Shown here: positions 12,655-24,985 of the stretch, one piece after another
How the letters are laid out: the number at the start of each line of letters is the position of its first letter
Position numbering within the stretch: position 1 is the first letter of the stretch
Source of the DNA: Megascapheus bottae
Lineage: Eukaryota > Chordata > Mammalia > Rodentia > Geomyidae
DNA: 64,000 bases
NCBI GenBank assembly: GCA_024803745.1
Contig: JANJXV010000160.1
Span: 812,001-876,000, forward strand
Direction: 5' to 3'
Translations under genes and position numbers: made by a program
The notes under the pieces: model-generated
The model's database searches: none
What the model was told of the DNA's origin: nothing
What the model saw: only the letters and a program-made list of their open reading frames with translations

Positions 12655-12862
12655 TTTAAGCTCACACCTGTAATAGTAGCTACTCAGGAGGCTTAGGTCT
12701 TGAGGATCATGGTTCAAAGCCAGCCCAGGCAGAAAAGTCCGCATGAGACTCTTCTCTCCAATTAACCACTCAAAAACCAGTAGTGGAGCTGTACCTCAAA
12801 ATGGTAGAAAAGAGAGCTCAGGGACACCCACCATCTAGGTTTTGAGTTCACACCCCATGACT
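12655..12862 (+). mobile_element. B1-Geo composite SINE
   Basis: Plus-strand copy: GCTCACACCTGTAATAGTAG, GGTTCAAAGCCAGCCCAGGC, CTCTCCAATTAACCACTC and a degraded 3' half with GAGAGCTCAGGGACA. Confidence 0.88.
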
Positions 12863-13189
12863 GACTTAAAAAAAAAGTTTAATTTTGCTGATATTCCCAG
12901 AATTAATTCTATTTTGACCTTTTGGGACAGTGGGCTGGTGGGCTGGAGGACTTTCAGTCTCTCTGGATCTCAACACTATGATTATGGATGCAGGAAGGCG
13001 TCTCTAGGGATTATGGGTAAAACCTATACTCAATAAACACCTAGGTCCTGTAATAACTCTGTAGGTTCCTATCCTTACTGTGCAAAGTCATCATAAACAT
13101 GGCAACTTATGACAGTATACAAACAATAATAGAACTCAAGAAAACAGCACTGTTTTCTAGTACCTTTTCTCTAAAAAAAAAAAAAGGTG
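12863..13189. other. Unique sequence
   Basis: No gene seen; ends in an A-run next to the next SINE. Confidence 0.5.
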
Positions 13190-13505
13190 GGGCAGTGGCA
13201 GTGGCTCAAGTCTATAATTCTAGCTACCTGGGAGCCAGAGATTGGAAGATCAAGATTCAAGGCTAGTCTAGTTCAAAAAAAAAATAAATAAATTGTTTCT
13301 GAGATTCCATCTCAACAGTGGTACACTCTGGGGAAGCATAACGAAAAGGATTGCAGTCCAGGCTGGCCCAGGCATAAAGCAAAATCCTATCTGGAACATA
13401 ATCAAACCAGCAAGTGGTCGGCAGCGTGATTCAAGAGATAGAGCACCTGTCTTTGCAAGCTCAGAATCCTGAGTTCAAATCCTAGCATTGCAAACTAAAA
13501 AGCAA
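13190..13505 (+). mobile_element. Older B1-like plus tRNA-like composite SINE
   Basis: A B1-like part (AGTGGCTCAAGTCTATAATT ... GAAGATCAAG) at 13195-13290 is followed by a tRNA-derived part ending TGAGTTCAAATCCTAGCATT near 13490. The order recalls dimeric SINEs that I associate with castorimorph rodents. It is more diverged than the B1-Geo copies, so probably older. Confidence 0.65.
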
Positions 13506-14153
13506 AAACAAGAGCAAAAGCGTGTGTCCATGCCTGGCGTGCCATTCACTGGCAGCAGAAACTCAGAAGGAGGCAGGAGTTGTAAGACAGGATAGGAACA
13601 TTTAGTTTAATTGCCTGGGGAGGGTCAGAAACAACTCTTTGTTCAGCCCCACCAAGCTAATTAGTTGAAAAAACAACATTCTCAGCCCATAAACAAGAGT
13701 CTTTTTTTTTTCTATAAGCAATTAGGAATGACCCTAATCTTATTCACTTAAACATACATCCCACAGCAAAGCTGGAAAGACACCAAAGCATTGGAAAGAC
13801 ACCAAAGTTGAGGCTGCACAACTGCCTTTGTGAATCCTCAAAGCTTCCCAATGAAAGATCAACTGCCCTTCCTTCGAAGATTTTCTTCTTTGCTTTCTCC
13901 TGAGCATAAATTTCCAGATGTGCAGCAGGTGACAGCAGGAAGCCAGAGTTCTAACCCATCATACTAACCCAGCCCTTCCCCTGCCCAACCTCACACCTCA
14001 CACATTGCTCCCTACTGGACAGTTTGCATTGTCTCTGCCTTCTGCCAGCCTGGAAATACTGTGAGGCCCAGTGAAGAGCCATCACCTGCCATCTGAGTGC
14101 TCTACTGCTTTACACAGGGAAAGGATGAAGCAAACTATTGTTGAATAAACCAA
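13506..14153. other. Unique sequence
   Basis: GC content rises slightly around 13960-14100, but no exon, CpG island or RNA gene is recognised. Confidence 0.5.
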
Positions 14154-14250
14154 TGGAGGATGGATGGATGGATGGATGGATATGAAAGGAAGGAAGATAG
14201 ATGGATGATGGATAGAAGGATAGGGAATGGATAGGATAGATGATGGGTGG
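14154..14250. repeat. (GGAT)n microsatellite and degraded flank
   Basis: A pure run of GGAT units at about 14155-14181 passes into imperfect GATAGATGGAT-type text. Its complement produces apparent coding potential that is an artefact of the repeat. Confidence 0.9.
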
Positions 14251-14379
14251 AAAGGTTAAAGAGAGGAAGAAAGGAAAAAGGAGGAAAGAGGAGGACGGGA
14301 GTTTCTTTAATAGGGAATAAAGAGATCATTTGTTAGTATAAAGATTTGCAAATGATCACAGCAAATAACACTTCAAATG

Positions 14380-14440
14380 GGAGAGAGGGGAGAAGAGGAA
14401 GAGGGGGGGGAGAGGGAGAGAGGAGGGGTGAGGCTGGTGC
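14380..14440. repeat. GA-rich homopurine tract
   Basis: Nearly uninterrupted purines including a G8 run. The tract could adopt triplex or slipped structures; seen directly, effect unknown. Confidence 0.85.
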
Positions 14441-14774
14441 TCCAAGGTTGAGGGGTAACTTAAAAAAAATAATCCAACTAACTGAAAGAATGACTGGTGC
14501 AGCCAGGAGCAGAATTCAAATTTTGGAGCTCTATTCTCCCAGCTGGGCACTTAAGAGTTTGGCTCGTGTGGTGGTGGCAGTTCACGGAGAGTTCAAATCC
14601 CCTCACAGACACGTGTGGGTGAATAAGTGGCATAGTCTTTCTTTCTTCCAAGTGCTTGATAGAAGCTTCCAGATGTATGGGGGTGTGCATAAGAGAGCCT
14701 CGAGTGCTCCACTCTCGATGGAGTCTATAAATATGCATGTTGGGTATCATGAATCATTTAGAGCTGGCTTGGTT

Positions 14775-14868
14775 GCTTTTCTTTTCTTTTTTTCTTTCTT
14801 TCTTTCTTTCTTTCCCTTCCTTCCTTCCTTCCTTCCTTCCTTCCTTCCTTCCTTCCTTCCTTCCTTCC
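14775..14868. repeat. (TTTC)n-(TTCC)n compound microsatellite
   Basis: TTTC units convert to about a dozen pure TTCC units. The polypyrimidine strand creates a spurious S/F/P-rich reading frame ending in this tract. Confidence 0.95.
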
Positions 14869-15353
14869 TGGCTATCTAACTTTATTCTTGAAACTTCTTG
14901 CTAAGTTTGAAAGGACACCAAGGCGGAGAGAAATGTAGTTACCAGCGAGCTTGAGGCTTAGGGGTGAACACTTGGGCTCTTTCACCACTTTCAGAATTTG
15001 TTATCTCCGCTTATTTTGCTTTGGACTTTGAGTTTACTTCCCCTCGTGGGGGCTCTGTCTCCACGTCAGAACAAAGGGATACTAAGTCCACGCAGTGTGT
15101 GGATATAAAACACTAGTACAGCAGACAGAAGGAGCACGCAGAATGGCTGGCCTCCTTCCTTTCCTCGTATGACTCTAGTCCACAGCCAAATCTAACTACA
15201 TCATACGACAGCCAGGCCTCAAAGGTTAGCAATTACCAGTCAATAAATGTTGCTCAAATAGAAAGTAATGGAGGAAGCTGCTTCTGACAGGGTCTCAGCC
15301 AAGCTATGCTACAGTAAGAAAACACTAAGTCTGTTGTTTTCATATCCTATGCT
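14869..15353. other. Unique sequence
   Basis: No gene or known repeat recognised. Confidence 0.5.
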
Positions 15354-15450
15354 CTCCCTTCTTCCTCCCTTTTTCTCTCTCTCTCCTTCCCTCCTTTCTT
15401 CCCTCCCCCCTCCCTCCCTCCTCCTCCTCTCCTTTTCCCTCTCCCTCTCT
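15354..15450. repeat. CT-rich polypyrimidine tract
   Basis: Mixed CTCC/CTTCC/CTCT pyrimidine run directly adjoining the 3' (tail) side of a reverse-oriented old SINE; it may have grown from that tail. Confidence 0.85.
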
Positions 15451-15655
15451 TCTGGTGTAAGACTTGAACCCAGAACTTCACATATGCTAGCCAAACATGG
15501 GACTACTTGTGTCACACCCCATCCCTAGATACTGATTGTTTTATTTTTGTGTTTTTGGAGACAGAGTCCCTCTACTACCTTTATCTGAGTTGGCCTTGGT
15601 CTTGTGATTCTCTCAAGTAGCTGGAATGACAGATTTGTGGTACTATACCTGGCTA
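15451..15655 (-). mobile_element. Old tRNA-like plus B1-like SINE
   Basis: Reverse of a tRNA-like B box (GACTTGAACCCAGAACTTC) followed by a reverse B1-like body (GAGACAGAGTCCCTCTACT ... CAAGTAGCTGGAATGACAG). Strongly diverged. Confidence 0.6.
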
Positions 15656-15789
15656 TCATAAATAACCTCTTCCACCCTCATACTTTGTGTTTGCCTGGAT
15701 AGCTTTGTCACCCCCCTCCAGTCCACCCCCAGGGTGTTGTTCTAGAAACTGCCATCATAGAAAAAAAAACATTAACCTACCATCGATGG
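15656..15789. other. Unique sequence
   Basis: No feature recognised. Confidence 0.5.
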
Positions 15790-15860
15790 TCCACAGGTAA
15801 ACACCTGACCCAATCAGAGTCCTCCTCTGAGATCGGGATACTGGGAACTTGTATTGATTG
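15790..15860. repeat. Ancient interspersed repeat with CCAATCAGAG
   Basis: ACCTGACCCAATCAGAGTCC resembles an old mammalian repeat also hinted at near 52480 and 57985. I cannot name the family from memory with confidence. Confidence 0.4.
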
Positions 15861-17153
15861 TAATAGTTTGCCAGATCAGCTTGAGACCTGCTGATATCTG
15901 TGTCTACTTTCACATGGACACATAGATATCATATGATATTCTCCCACAGAGGAGTGGAGAATGCCAGTCTAAGTGAAGAGATTGGGTAGGAAAAGGCGAT
16001 TCAAAGATAAGACGAATTGATAGAAGAGGTGGGCGTGGAAATGTGGAAAAGTCCCAGTTTCCACTCAGACACATGACCTGCTCACGTGCCTTCCACGAAT
16101 CACCCCAGTATTCTGATTTCCTGAAACTCACCATGTTTCTGTCACAACCAAGAGTCAAGGTCTGCCAACTTTAACGTTTTGGTTAAGTTCAAAATAATTT
16201 CAAATTACTCTTTTATTTCAGATCATTTCCATGTGAATTCTTGCCCACTAAGAAAACAGGAAGAATGGTTTTCTAGAACCATCCACTCACCCCCACCCAC
16301 CTACCTACAGAGTATACCTCACTCAGACCAGTGCCCCAGCTAAGGACTGGAAGCTACTCTGTCTACATTCTAACAGCTGGCTCCTAGTGCCTCTCCTGAA
16401 GGAATGGCTTCTACCTGTCACTGCATGTGGGCTGGTTCAGTTTGGAATTGGAGTGGGGGAGAGTGAGGGATAGTTTAGAACCAGAGCGGAAGATCTCCTT
16501 TCAAGCAACTGACCTCACTCAATGAGAACAAGGAGAGCCAGCAAGGTCAGTATGTGAACTTGGCCTATATCCAAGGAACATATACAGTCTCCACTCAAAC
16601 CTTTCTGTCTGGAATATAATAGGCCCTGAGAGACAGCCTATGAGCCAGTGAACTTGACCCCAACAGCCATCCTTCACTTTTCTCACCTCCAACACCCTCC
16701 CCCGCAAACTTCTTCCCTCTCCATTAAGTGTCCCTGGCCCTAAAGCTGTCACACCTTCCCAGGAAAGGAATCATTTCTAGTTTCATGTTGCATAATATGA
16801 AGCAAGGATTTGAGGACAATGGTTTCAAATCTAATTATGGTACTACATGGACCTCCTGTCTGACCTCGGCTTTCAAGATCAATACAGATGTTTTGTCTGT
16901 TTCCATCATCTGGGTAGTTTTCAAACCAAAGTTAAGTTTACTCCCAGGTTCAGTGCTGAGTCTTTCTAGAAGAGAGCCCTTCCATATAGAAAGGGCACAC
17001 TACCATCTAATGGGGCATCTTGGCCTTCAAAACTTTCTGGTAGGATCCATGTTCCCAGCCACCCCCTCTCCTCCCCCCCCCACAGATGGGCACTAAAAAT
17101 ATTTGGAGGGTGAATTAAAGGGAACGAAGGTAGTTAGAAATTTTGTTAGTGTA
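15861..17153. other. Unique sequence
   Basis: About 1.3 kb with no gene recognised. Around 16790-16930 there is a weak MIR-like cadence, too diverged to call. Confidence 0.5.
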
Positions 17154-17380
17154 AACTGGGTACCAGTGGCTCATGCCTGTAACACTGGTAACTCAGGAGG
17201 CTGAGATCTGAGGATCTGAGGTTCAAAGTCAGCCCAGGCAGGAAAATTTATGAAACTCTCATGTCTAATTAACACTGTGGCTTAACCAGAGAGTTCTAAG
17301 CATCAATCAACCAATCATTCAGTCAGTCAATCTAAGGGTCAGCACCCAGGTTCTGAGTTCAACACTCAGTTCTGGCATGT
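17154..17380 (+). mobile_element. B1-Geo composite SINE
   Basis: Contains GTGGCTCATGCCTGTAACAC, CAGGAGGCTGAGATCTGAGG and a diverged 3' half ending GTTCTGAGTTCAACACTCAG. Its 3' end runs directly into a TG/CA microsatellite. Confidence 0.88.
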
Positions 17381-17387
17381 GTGTGAG

Positions 17388-17452
17388 CATACTTTTGTGT
17401 GTGTGCGCGTGTGTTTATGCATGTGTACACACACACGCACACACACATAATC
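17388..17452. repeat. (TG)n...(CA)n inverted microsatellite
   Basis: Short TG-rich and CA-rich halves are separated by TTTATGCATGTGTA, so the pair is self-complementary and sits at a SINE 3' end. Confidence 0.85.
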
Positions 17453-17474
17453 TTAACAGAGCATACATTTTTTT

Positions 17475-17580
17475 TAAAACCAGGTTCAGAAAAGTTGGAT
17501 GTCTTGCTCAACATCACACAGCTCATGTGGCAAGATTGGAACTCTAGGTAATCAGTGGTTGATCACCTATTACTGGTGTC
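17475..17580 (-). repeat. MIR fragment
   Basis: AACATCACACAGCTCATGTGG followed by GATTGGAACTCTAGG matches the reverse MIR core (AAGGTCACACAGCTAGTAAGTGG ... GATTCGAACCC). Confidence 0.65.
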
Positions 17581-17729
17581 CTGCTTGACATGGAGGCTAA
17601 TAATGCTAACATTCATTAACTCTACCAAGAATCTCATAATTTAAAAGAAGACCAAGGGATGAGTACATTTGTATAATGGTTACTACTGATTGCCATTATT
17701 GACTGAGTTTCATGCCTGTAACCCCATCC

Positions 17730-17915
17730 TCCCATGCATATACATTCTCATGTAATCCGTCTTAGAATGGTATGAGAGGACAGATGATACTTTACAAGTA
17801 GGGAAACTGAGGCACAGAAAGTTCAGTTGTTTCGCCTGGGTCACCACACAAGTCCACAGCCACTCAGTAGCTGGACCAAGGTAGACCCCAGAGACCTGTG
17901 CTCTTTGCCTTGAGC
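17730..17915 (-). repeat. MIR SINE
   Basis: The order TACATTCTCATGTAATCC, AGTAGGGAAACTGAGGCACA, GGGTCACCACACAAG, CAGTAGCTGGACCAAGG and CCTGTGCTCTTTGCC follows MIR in reverse over most of its length. Confidence 0.75.
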
Positions 17916-17969
17916 ATTGACATCCCCAGGCATAAGATGGGAAGCACGATCTTCAAGAACCATTTTTTT

Positions 17970-18151
17970 GCCAGTCCTGGGCCTTGAACTCAGGGCCTGA
18001 GCACTGTCCTTGGGCTTTCTCAAGGCTAGAGCTCTACCACTTGAGCTACAGCACCATTTCTGGCTTTTTTCTATGTATGTGGTACAGAGGAATTGAACCC
18101 AGGTCCTTGTGCATGCTAGGCAAGCACTCTACCACTAGAGCACTCCTGGCC
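17970..18151 (-). mobile_element. IDL-Geo SINE with perfect 16-bp duplication
   Basis: Nearly full-length reverse copy from GCCAGTCCTGGGCCTTGAAC to CCACTAGAGCACTCCTGGC. The duplication CAAGAACCATTTTTTT is present at 17954-17969 and 18152-18167, so both insertion boundaries are defined. Confidence 0.95.
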
Positions 18152-18167
18152 CAAGAACCATTTTTTT

Positions 18168-18629
18168 AAGGCAGGCTGTACATCCAGTGTCCTGCATGGA
18201 CTGCCAGGAGATGCAGCAAACCCAATGGACTTGATGAGACTCAACCTCAAACCTACCAAGTGCCCATGCCATGTGGTGGACACACAGAGGGCAGGTCAAA
18301 GAGGGAAACAAAGAGACCTATGCCAGCGTGAACTGGGTGGAAGCCACAGGAAGACCACAATGGCACAATGCACAGAAGTAACTCCCATTACTCTGCTGAG
18401 ACTCTGGGCATTCATCACAGCAGAGCAAGAAATGGGGTGCCCAGGACCTAGAAAAGACCCAGGACCCTAGCAGCAGACAGCGTTGGAGCCTTTCACCTGG
18501 AAGGTCTTTGGAGCCATTTGGATTCCTTTTCCAATGATCTTCCTGGTGTGATAATACACATTCTCATTCACACATTGCCTTGTGGATCCTTCTTGATGTT
18601 CTTCCCTTACGTGGAATGCCAGAAAACAT
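18168..18629. other. Unique sequence
   Basis: No gene or repeat recognised. Confidence 0.5.
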
Positions 18630-18638
18630 ACTGACCAC

Positions 18639-18827
18639 CACAGGACAGGGTGGCCCAATGGCATTGTCTAGCATACACAATGCCCTGGGTTCAATTCCTT
18701 AGTACACAGAAAAAGCCAGAAGTGGTGTTGTGGCTCAAGTGGTAGAGAGCTAGCTTTGAGAAAGCTCAAGGACAGTGCCCAGGCTCTGAGTTTAAGCGCC
18801 AGGACTGGCAAAAAAAAGGAAAAAACA
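18639..18827 (+). mobile_element. IDL-Geo SINE
   Basis: Plus copy with tRNA-like B box GGTTCAATTCC, the second monomer GCCAGAAGTGGTGTTGTGGC and a 3' A-rich tail after CAGGACTGGC. ACTGACCAC flanks it at 18630-18638 and 18828-18836. Confidence 0.92.
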
Positions 18828-19094
18828 ACTGACCACATAGAAGGTACTTAACAAGTGTCTACTGGTTGGCCAAAGGACTGCCCACCCAGGCCTACCTGGC
18901 ACTGGTCATTTTAGAGCTGTCTAAGGAATCGATTTTATTTCAAACAGGTTGTAAGATACTATTTTCTTTTCTTTTCCTTTTTACTCTTCCTTGACAATGA
19001 AGTGCCTTTGAAAGTTCCTAAGTGATAGATATTATCCTACAATCAAATGTTACCCTGCTGTTTGATATCTATTCAAATCCAGTCTGGGCTAACT

Positions 19095-19300
19095 CTCATG
19101 TGCCAGATGCTTGGGTTGAACTAAGTTTGCTGAATCTTCAAAACAACCCTGAAAAGGGGGGGGGAAGAGAAGTGGCAGGGGAGGGGGAGGAAGGGGGAAA
19201 TTCTATCGTCTGTTTTCCTAGATAAGGGAACTGAGGCACGTGCGTGAGTTTATTTGTTCACAACATGGTGGACCTGAACTTGAGCACATAAGTGAGTTCA
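19095..19300 (-). repeat. MIR split by a G-rich tract
   Basis: ATGTGCCAGATGCTTGGG and AATCTTCAAAACAACCCTGA on one side, and AGATAAGGGAACTGAGGCAC on the other, are reverse MIR. A purine-rich tract at 19155-19199 lies between them. Confidence 0.7.
19155..19199. repeat. G-rich homopurine tract
   Basis: Runs of GGGGGGGGG, GGGG, GGGGG and GGGGG within 45 bases. This satisfies the simple four-G-run pattern for a possible quadruplex on the plus strand. Confidence 0.8.
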
Positions 19301-20055
19301 CCAGCTCATAAATGGCTGGGTAAAGGTTTCACCTCTGTTCTCTTTGCCCCAGAGCCCTGGCTCTGTCACCTCCATAGAAGCTCCTGGAAATGTCTTGGTG
19401 ATAAACATCCAGATGACCATGGCTGTGATAACTTTGTACTGGCCAACACCTATCACCTTGCTCTATCCTATGTAGGTGTCCACCTCATCACTTAAAAGAA
19501 CAACTTCATTTGCTCAGCAGAGCCTCTGTGAAGCAAAGTTCTTTTTTTTTTATCCTGAGGAAGAAGCCGAGACTAACAAGGTGGAGACTTGATCTCCACA
19601 GGGATGGGAGTTCAAGTCACAACCAGTGGCCTCTAGATCAGATGCCATCTACCTGGTTGGGAGTGGAGGCTCCAATCTCAGCGCACCACTCTCAGCTCAA
19701 CCCATCCCATCCCTCCTCCACCCAGAAAGAACAAAAGGAAACCTTCCCTGGAAGCACCAAGCAAAGATGTCAGCATCCTGTGTCGCCATAGCAACCAGCC
19801 CTCCTCCATCTCCTCAGGAGGAGGGGGGGGGAAGCAAAAGTCAAACTGAGCCTCCTGTGGAACATTCTGTGGGTAAACACCAGGACCAGTGTGTTTGGGC
19901 CTCTGTTTTCTCACGTCAATAGGGTGAATCATTCTTGGAACAGGGGCTGGGAAGCTGACCAGGTTCCTAAGTAGATAAGGTTAATGGTGCTCTTCCAGAG
20001 ATGGCGGGGTCACTTTGAAAATTAATCCTGTTTTATTTTATTTTCTTTCCTCTAG
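19301..20055. other. Unique sequence with an X-box
   Basis: Contains the X-box listed separately, a G-rich run near 19819-19832 and a polypyrimidine tract leading to an exon-like segment. No coding gene is recognised. Confidence 0.5.
19782..19795. promoter_or_regulatory. RFX X-box motif
   Basis: GTCGCCATAGCAAC fits the RFX-family X-box pattern GTNRCC-N(0-3)-RGYAAC on both half-sites. X-boxes are typical of ciliary gene promoters and enhancers. No promoter or first exon is evident nearby, so this could be a distal site or chance. Confidence 0.5.
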
Positions 20056-20127
20056 AATGTGGGCTTATACATGAGCAGATTCAAAATCAGAGAAGAGAAG
20101 CCAACAGCAGTTCCTGGCAAGGGATCT
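20056..20127 (+). other. Candidate 72-nt exon-like segment
   Basis: A strong polypyrimidine tract ending TTTCTTTCCTCTAG precedes it, and GTAAGC follows. The 72 bases are open in two frames; one begins NVGLYMSRFKIREEK. I recognise no protein family. A cassette exon, a non-coding RNA exon or chance are all possible. Confidence 0.3.
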
Positions 20128-21276
20128 GTAAGCATTACCACATCCCCTTTTAGGCTGACATCATCTTATTGCCCATCTCTTGGCAAGGTCTTGTCAACTT
20201 GAAGATTGGCAGATAGGAGAAAGAACACAGCAAGAAACCAAGGGATGTGAAAGCTTGGTGCCACTGTGTTCACAATGTCTAACCTGAGTCCTGGTGGAGG
20301 CCTTGCTCATTCCTAGTCTAGTTACAGACTGCAGCTATGAGCAATGATTTGGTTTGGGGCTCAGGGGTTGTTGGGGGGAGTGCTTTTGTTGCCAATATTT
20401 GATCTTGGTAGGAGAGGACGTGGAAGCTGAGGTTAGAAAGACAAGAAGCAGTAAGCTATAGGACCATGTAGAAAGAACATCTCAGACCAAAGTCATAAGC
20501 AGGTTCCAGGGTAATAACTACTCTCTCTGGATGGAAGTGGGTAGTGGGCTCTATAAGAGAAGTGTGGGGGTGGGGGGTATGGATAGGACATGGAAACTGT
20601 GGTGGAGGGGGGAGTGAACTAGGAATGTGATGGAAGTTTTATGCTAAATATTGTGTGAAGTCATTGGCAAATTCTAAGGCAAAGCAAAGGGAAGGGGCTA
20701 TGTTATTCTCAGAGCCTGGCCTATATAACCAGTACTCAAACATGGGATGAATGAGCTGAGATAATGCACAGAAGTGTTTTTCAAGCAGTGAAGTATTGCA
20801 GAAAATTTTGAGATCACAAAACTATTGCAGACTTCTAGGTAGCAAGGAGGGAAAGCGAGAAGCATCTGATTCGTAGAACACCCCATCCCTGTGAAAATCA
20901 CTCCGAGCCACATCAAGATGCAAAGCTGGCAAGAGCCCCACCCACACAGACTTCTGAAGAAATCACCAGCAAGGAATTCTTTCTTGTCCACCAGAGACAG
21001 AACAGGAAGGTGAAGAAGGGCAGGGCAGGGGGGTGGAGAGGGAAAGCCCTGAGAGCTGAGATCTGTGTGGCTCTGGTGTGGAGGAAGTAGGTTCTAATGA
21101 AGTACTGACTTCCCCACTGACCTCTTCTCCACAATGCAGCTGCTTTATTAGAGCCACTTGGTGGCTGGGATAGCCAGAGTTGTGACTGAAGAAGGAATGA
21201 ACAGTGGGACCTTGTTGCAAAGAAGATGTGAGCTGGAAAGTGGGGGGAAGGGTAGTTCAGGATACAGGGTGTGCCA
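20128..21276. other. Unique sequence
   Basis: About 1.1 kb with no gene recognised; a short G-rich stretch occurs near 20565-20615. Confidence 0.5.
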
Positions 21277-21313
21277 CACACACACACACACGCACGCACA
21301 CACACACACACAG
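21277..21313. repeat. (CA)n microsatellite
   Basis: CA run with two CG interruptions. Confidence 0.95.
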
Positions 21314-21829
21314 AGCAGCAGTTTGGAGCAGTAGAAATTTTGTCCTTTGGCTCATGTTGAATGTGCTGTTTGGAAATGCCATGCTAAGGAATCCATGGTT
21401 GTAACAAATTCATGGATACATTTTCACTTTCATGTCAGGGAGACAAAGAGCTGGACTCTGCCCACGCTTAGCTATAGCCGGCAGGTTTCAGCACTCTGGA
21501 CAGCAGCCAGGCGGGTTCATCAGCCCTCCCTTAGGTGGTGATGAAGATTCACCAAGACTCCCAGGCTCAATGGGGAAAGCCAGGAAAACCCACCCATAGT
21601 GTCAATTGGCAAACATCAAGCCTTGCCTGACCCTGTTTCCATTTCCAAGAGAATTAAAGAGGAATTAAAATCCAACAATCTGGGATATAGGAAAATAATT
21701 TCTTACCGTACTTGAAATGTGCCATTGCACTAAAATTACATGGAAAGTGCACATATTTTCAAAAGATTTATGATGAGAAAGAGGAGGAAAAACTCTAAAA
21801 AGCAGTTGGTAGGCTGTCAATAAAACTCA
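21314..21829. other. Unique sequence
   Basis: No gene recognised. The right part (from about 21660) may already belong to the old L1 fragment that follows. Confidence 0.45.
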
Positions 21830-21960
21830 AAGAAACATGAACTTGTTGAGAAGTGGTTAAATAAATGGAACTACCTTCATATGGTAGAATACTATGCAGT
21901 CATTAAAACTGTTTCCAAAAACTCAACAATGACCTGGAGAAACACTTCAAGTACCAATTT
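21830..21960 (+). repeat. Old L1 3' end of ORF2
   Basis: GGTTAAATAAATGGAACTAC, ATGGTAGAATACTATGCAGT and CATTAAAAC follow the conserved 3' end of mammalian L1 ORF2 (TGGATAAATAAATTGTGG ... GGAATACTATGCAGC). Ancient and decayed. Confidence 0.7.
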
Positions 21961-22039
21961 TGAAAATGAGGGCTTTTTAAAAACAATATATAATGCAGAA
22001 TCTCAATCTATGCATGAATGTTCACAATAGCTTAATTCC

Positions 22040-22135
22040 TTCCTTTCTTCTCTCTTTCCTTCCCTTTCCTCTTCTCCCCTTTCTCCACCATCCCTCTTCA
22101 CCTCCCTTCTCCCCTCTCTCCTCCTCCCTTCAGCC
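22040..22135. repeat. CT-rich polypyrimidine tract
   Basis: Mixed CTTCC/CTCC run at the 3' side of a reverse-oriented degraded SINE, in the same arrangement as at 15354. Confidence 0.8.
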
Positions 22136-22139
22136 CCTC

Positions 22140-22330
22140 CCATTTTCTCTAGGGTTTGAACTCAGGGCCTTTCAATATGCTATGCAAATGGCATACTACT
22201 TGAACCATGCCCTTTTTTTTGTTGTTGTTTTTAAGATAAGGGCTCACTTTTTTTGCCATCTTTCTATCTATACTTCCCAGGTTGACAAATGTGTACCACC
22301 ATTACTATCTTTGTCAAGATGATGTCTTAA
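22140..22330 (-). mobile_element. Degraded SINE
   Basis: GGGTTTGAACTCAGGGCCTT is a reverse tRNA-like B box. Further on, AAGATAAGGGCTCAC and TACTTCCCAGGTTGACAAATG resemble a reversed B1-like monomer. The organisation resembles 15451-15655. Confidence 0.45.
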
Positions 22331-22444
22331 ACTTCCTGCAGGGCCAGCATTGAACTATATATAATCTTCCCAACCGATGCCTATTGAGTAGCTAGATAGT
22401 GGGCAGCAGACCCTACACTAGACTATCAGCTTTGTACATGCTGT

Positions 22445-22690
22445 ATGATTCTGTTTATATACCTTTTTGAAAATTATAGTTACATATGCACTTATGGGGT
22501 ACAAAATGGTATGAGCGTTGGATGACTAAGTCAAGCTAATTAATAGAGGAGTTGTCTCAAAAGTGTTCAGGGAGTTTTTGTGAGAGCATTTGCAAATGTA
22601 CTCTCAGTGATCTGGAAATGTACCTATGCTCAAGTATTAGCTATTTCACCAGGTTCTGTAACAGATCTCCAAAATGAATAATAAATAATT
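22445..22690 (-). repeat. Old L1 3' UTR fragment
   Basis: AATTATAGTTACATATGCAC, ATGGGGTACAAAATGG, AGTCAAGCTAATTAA and AACAGATCTCCAAAATGAAT follow the reverse complement of an old L1M-type 3' UTR. Diverged. Confidence 0.55.
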
Positions 22691-22732
22691 CATGCTTACT
22701 CCTTCTGTCTAACCAAGGCTTTATGCCTTATG

Positions 22733-22742
22733 ATTGGCCAAT
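22733..22742. other. ATTGGCCAAT palindrome
   Basis: Two overlapping CCAAT boxes on opposite strands form a perfect 10-bp palindrome just upstream of the long CT/CA microsatellite. It could bind NF-Y, but no promoter is evident. Confidence 0.3.
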
Positions 22743-22886
22743 GGCAAGACTAAAGAGAAGCAAATTGGAGTGTTCCAGAGCCTGCAGATGGAGTAGAGGT
22801 TGTGAGGACTGGGGCAACACCAGGGTGTTGATTTCTGTATTTGGGTTTTGTCTGGCCCATGCCTGTATGTGTCAGATAAAACTACA

Positions 22887-24767
<1,881 letters not shown>

Positions 24768-24985
24768 CTTTGAAGATAAAGGCCTGCTTTCTGCCTTGTA
24801 GCAGGCTGGACTGTGATCTTTCTATCTGTGCTTCCCCTGTGGCCAGGATAATTGGCATGTACCATTGAATTCAGCCACTTGAGATAAAGGCTCAGACTCT
24901 CCCCTCCTCCTCCCCAGGGCTGGCCTCAAACCACAATCCTCCTATTTCTCACTCCTAAGTAGCAAAGATCATACCCTGCCTGGCT
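24768..24985 (-). mobile_element. Old B1-like SINE pair
   Basis: Two reversed B1-like monomers are visible: GCAGGCTGGACTGTGATC at about 24802 and GGCTGGCCTCAAACCACAAT at about 24918, each followed by a reversed TACAGGCRTG-like region. Strongly diverged. Confidence 0.5.

Noticed and set aside
14346..14879. 177-codon plus-strand open frame
   Set aside because: It starts in a GA-rich tract and ends in (TTTC)n(TTCC)n; low-complexity composition keeps it open and the peptide resembles nothing.
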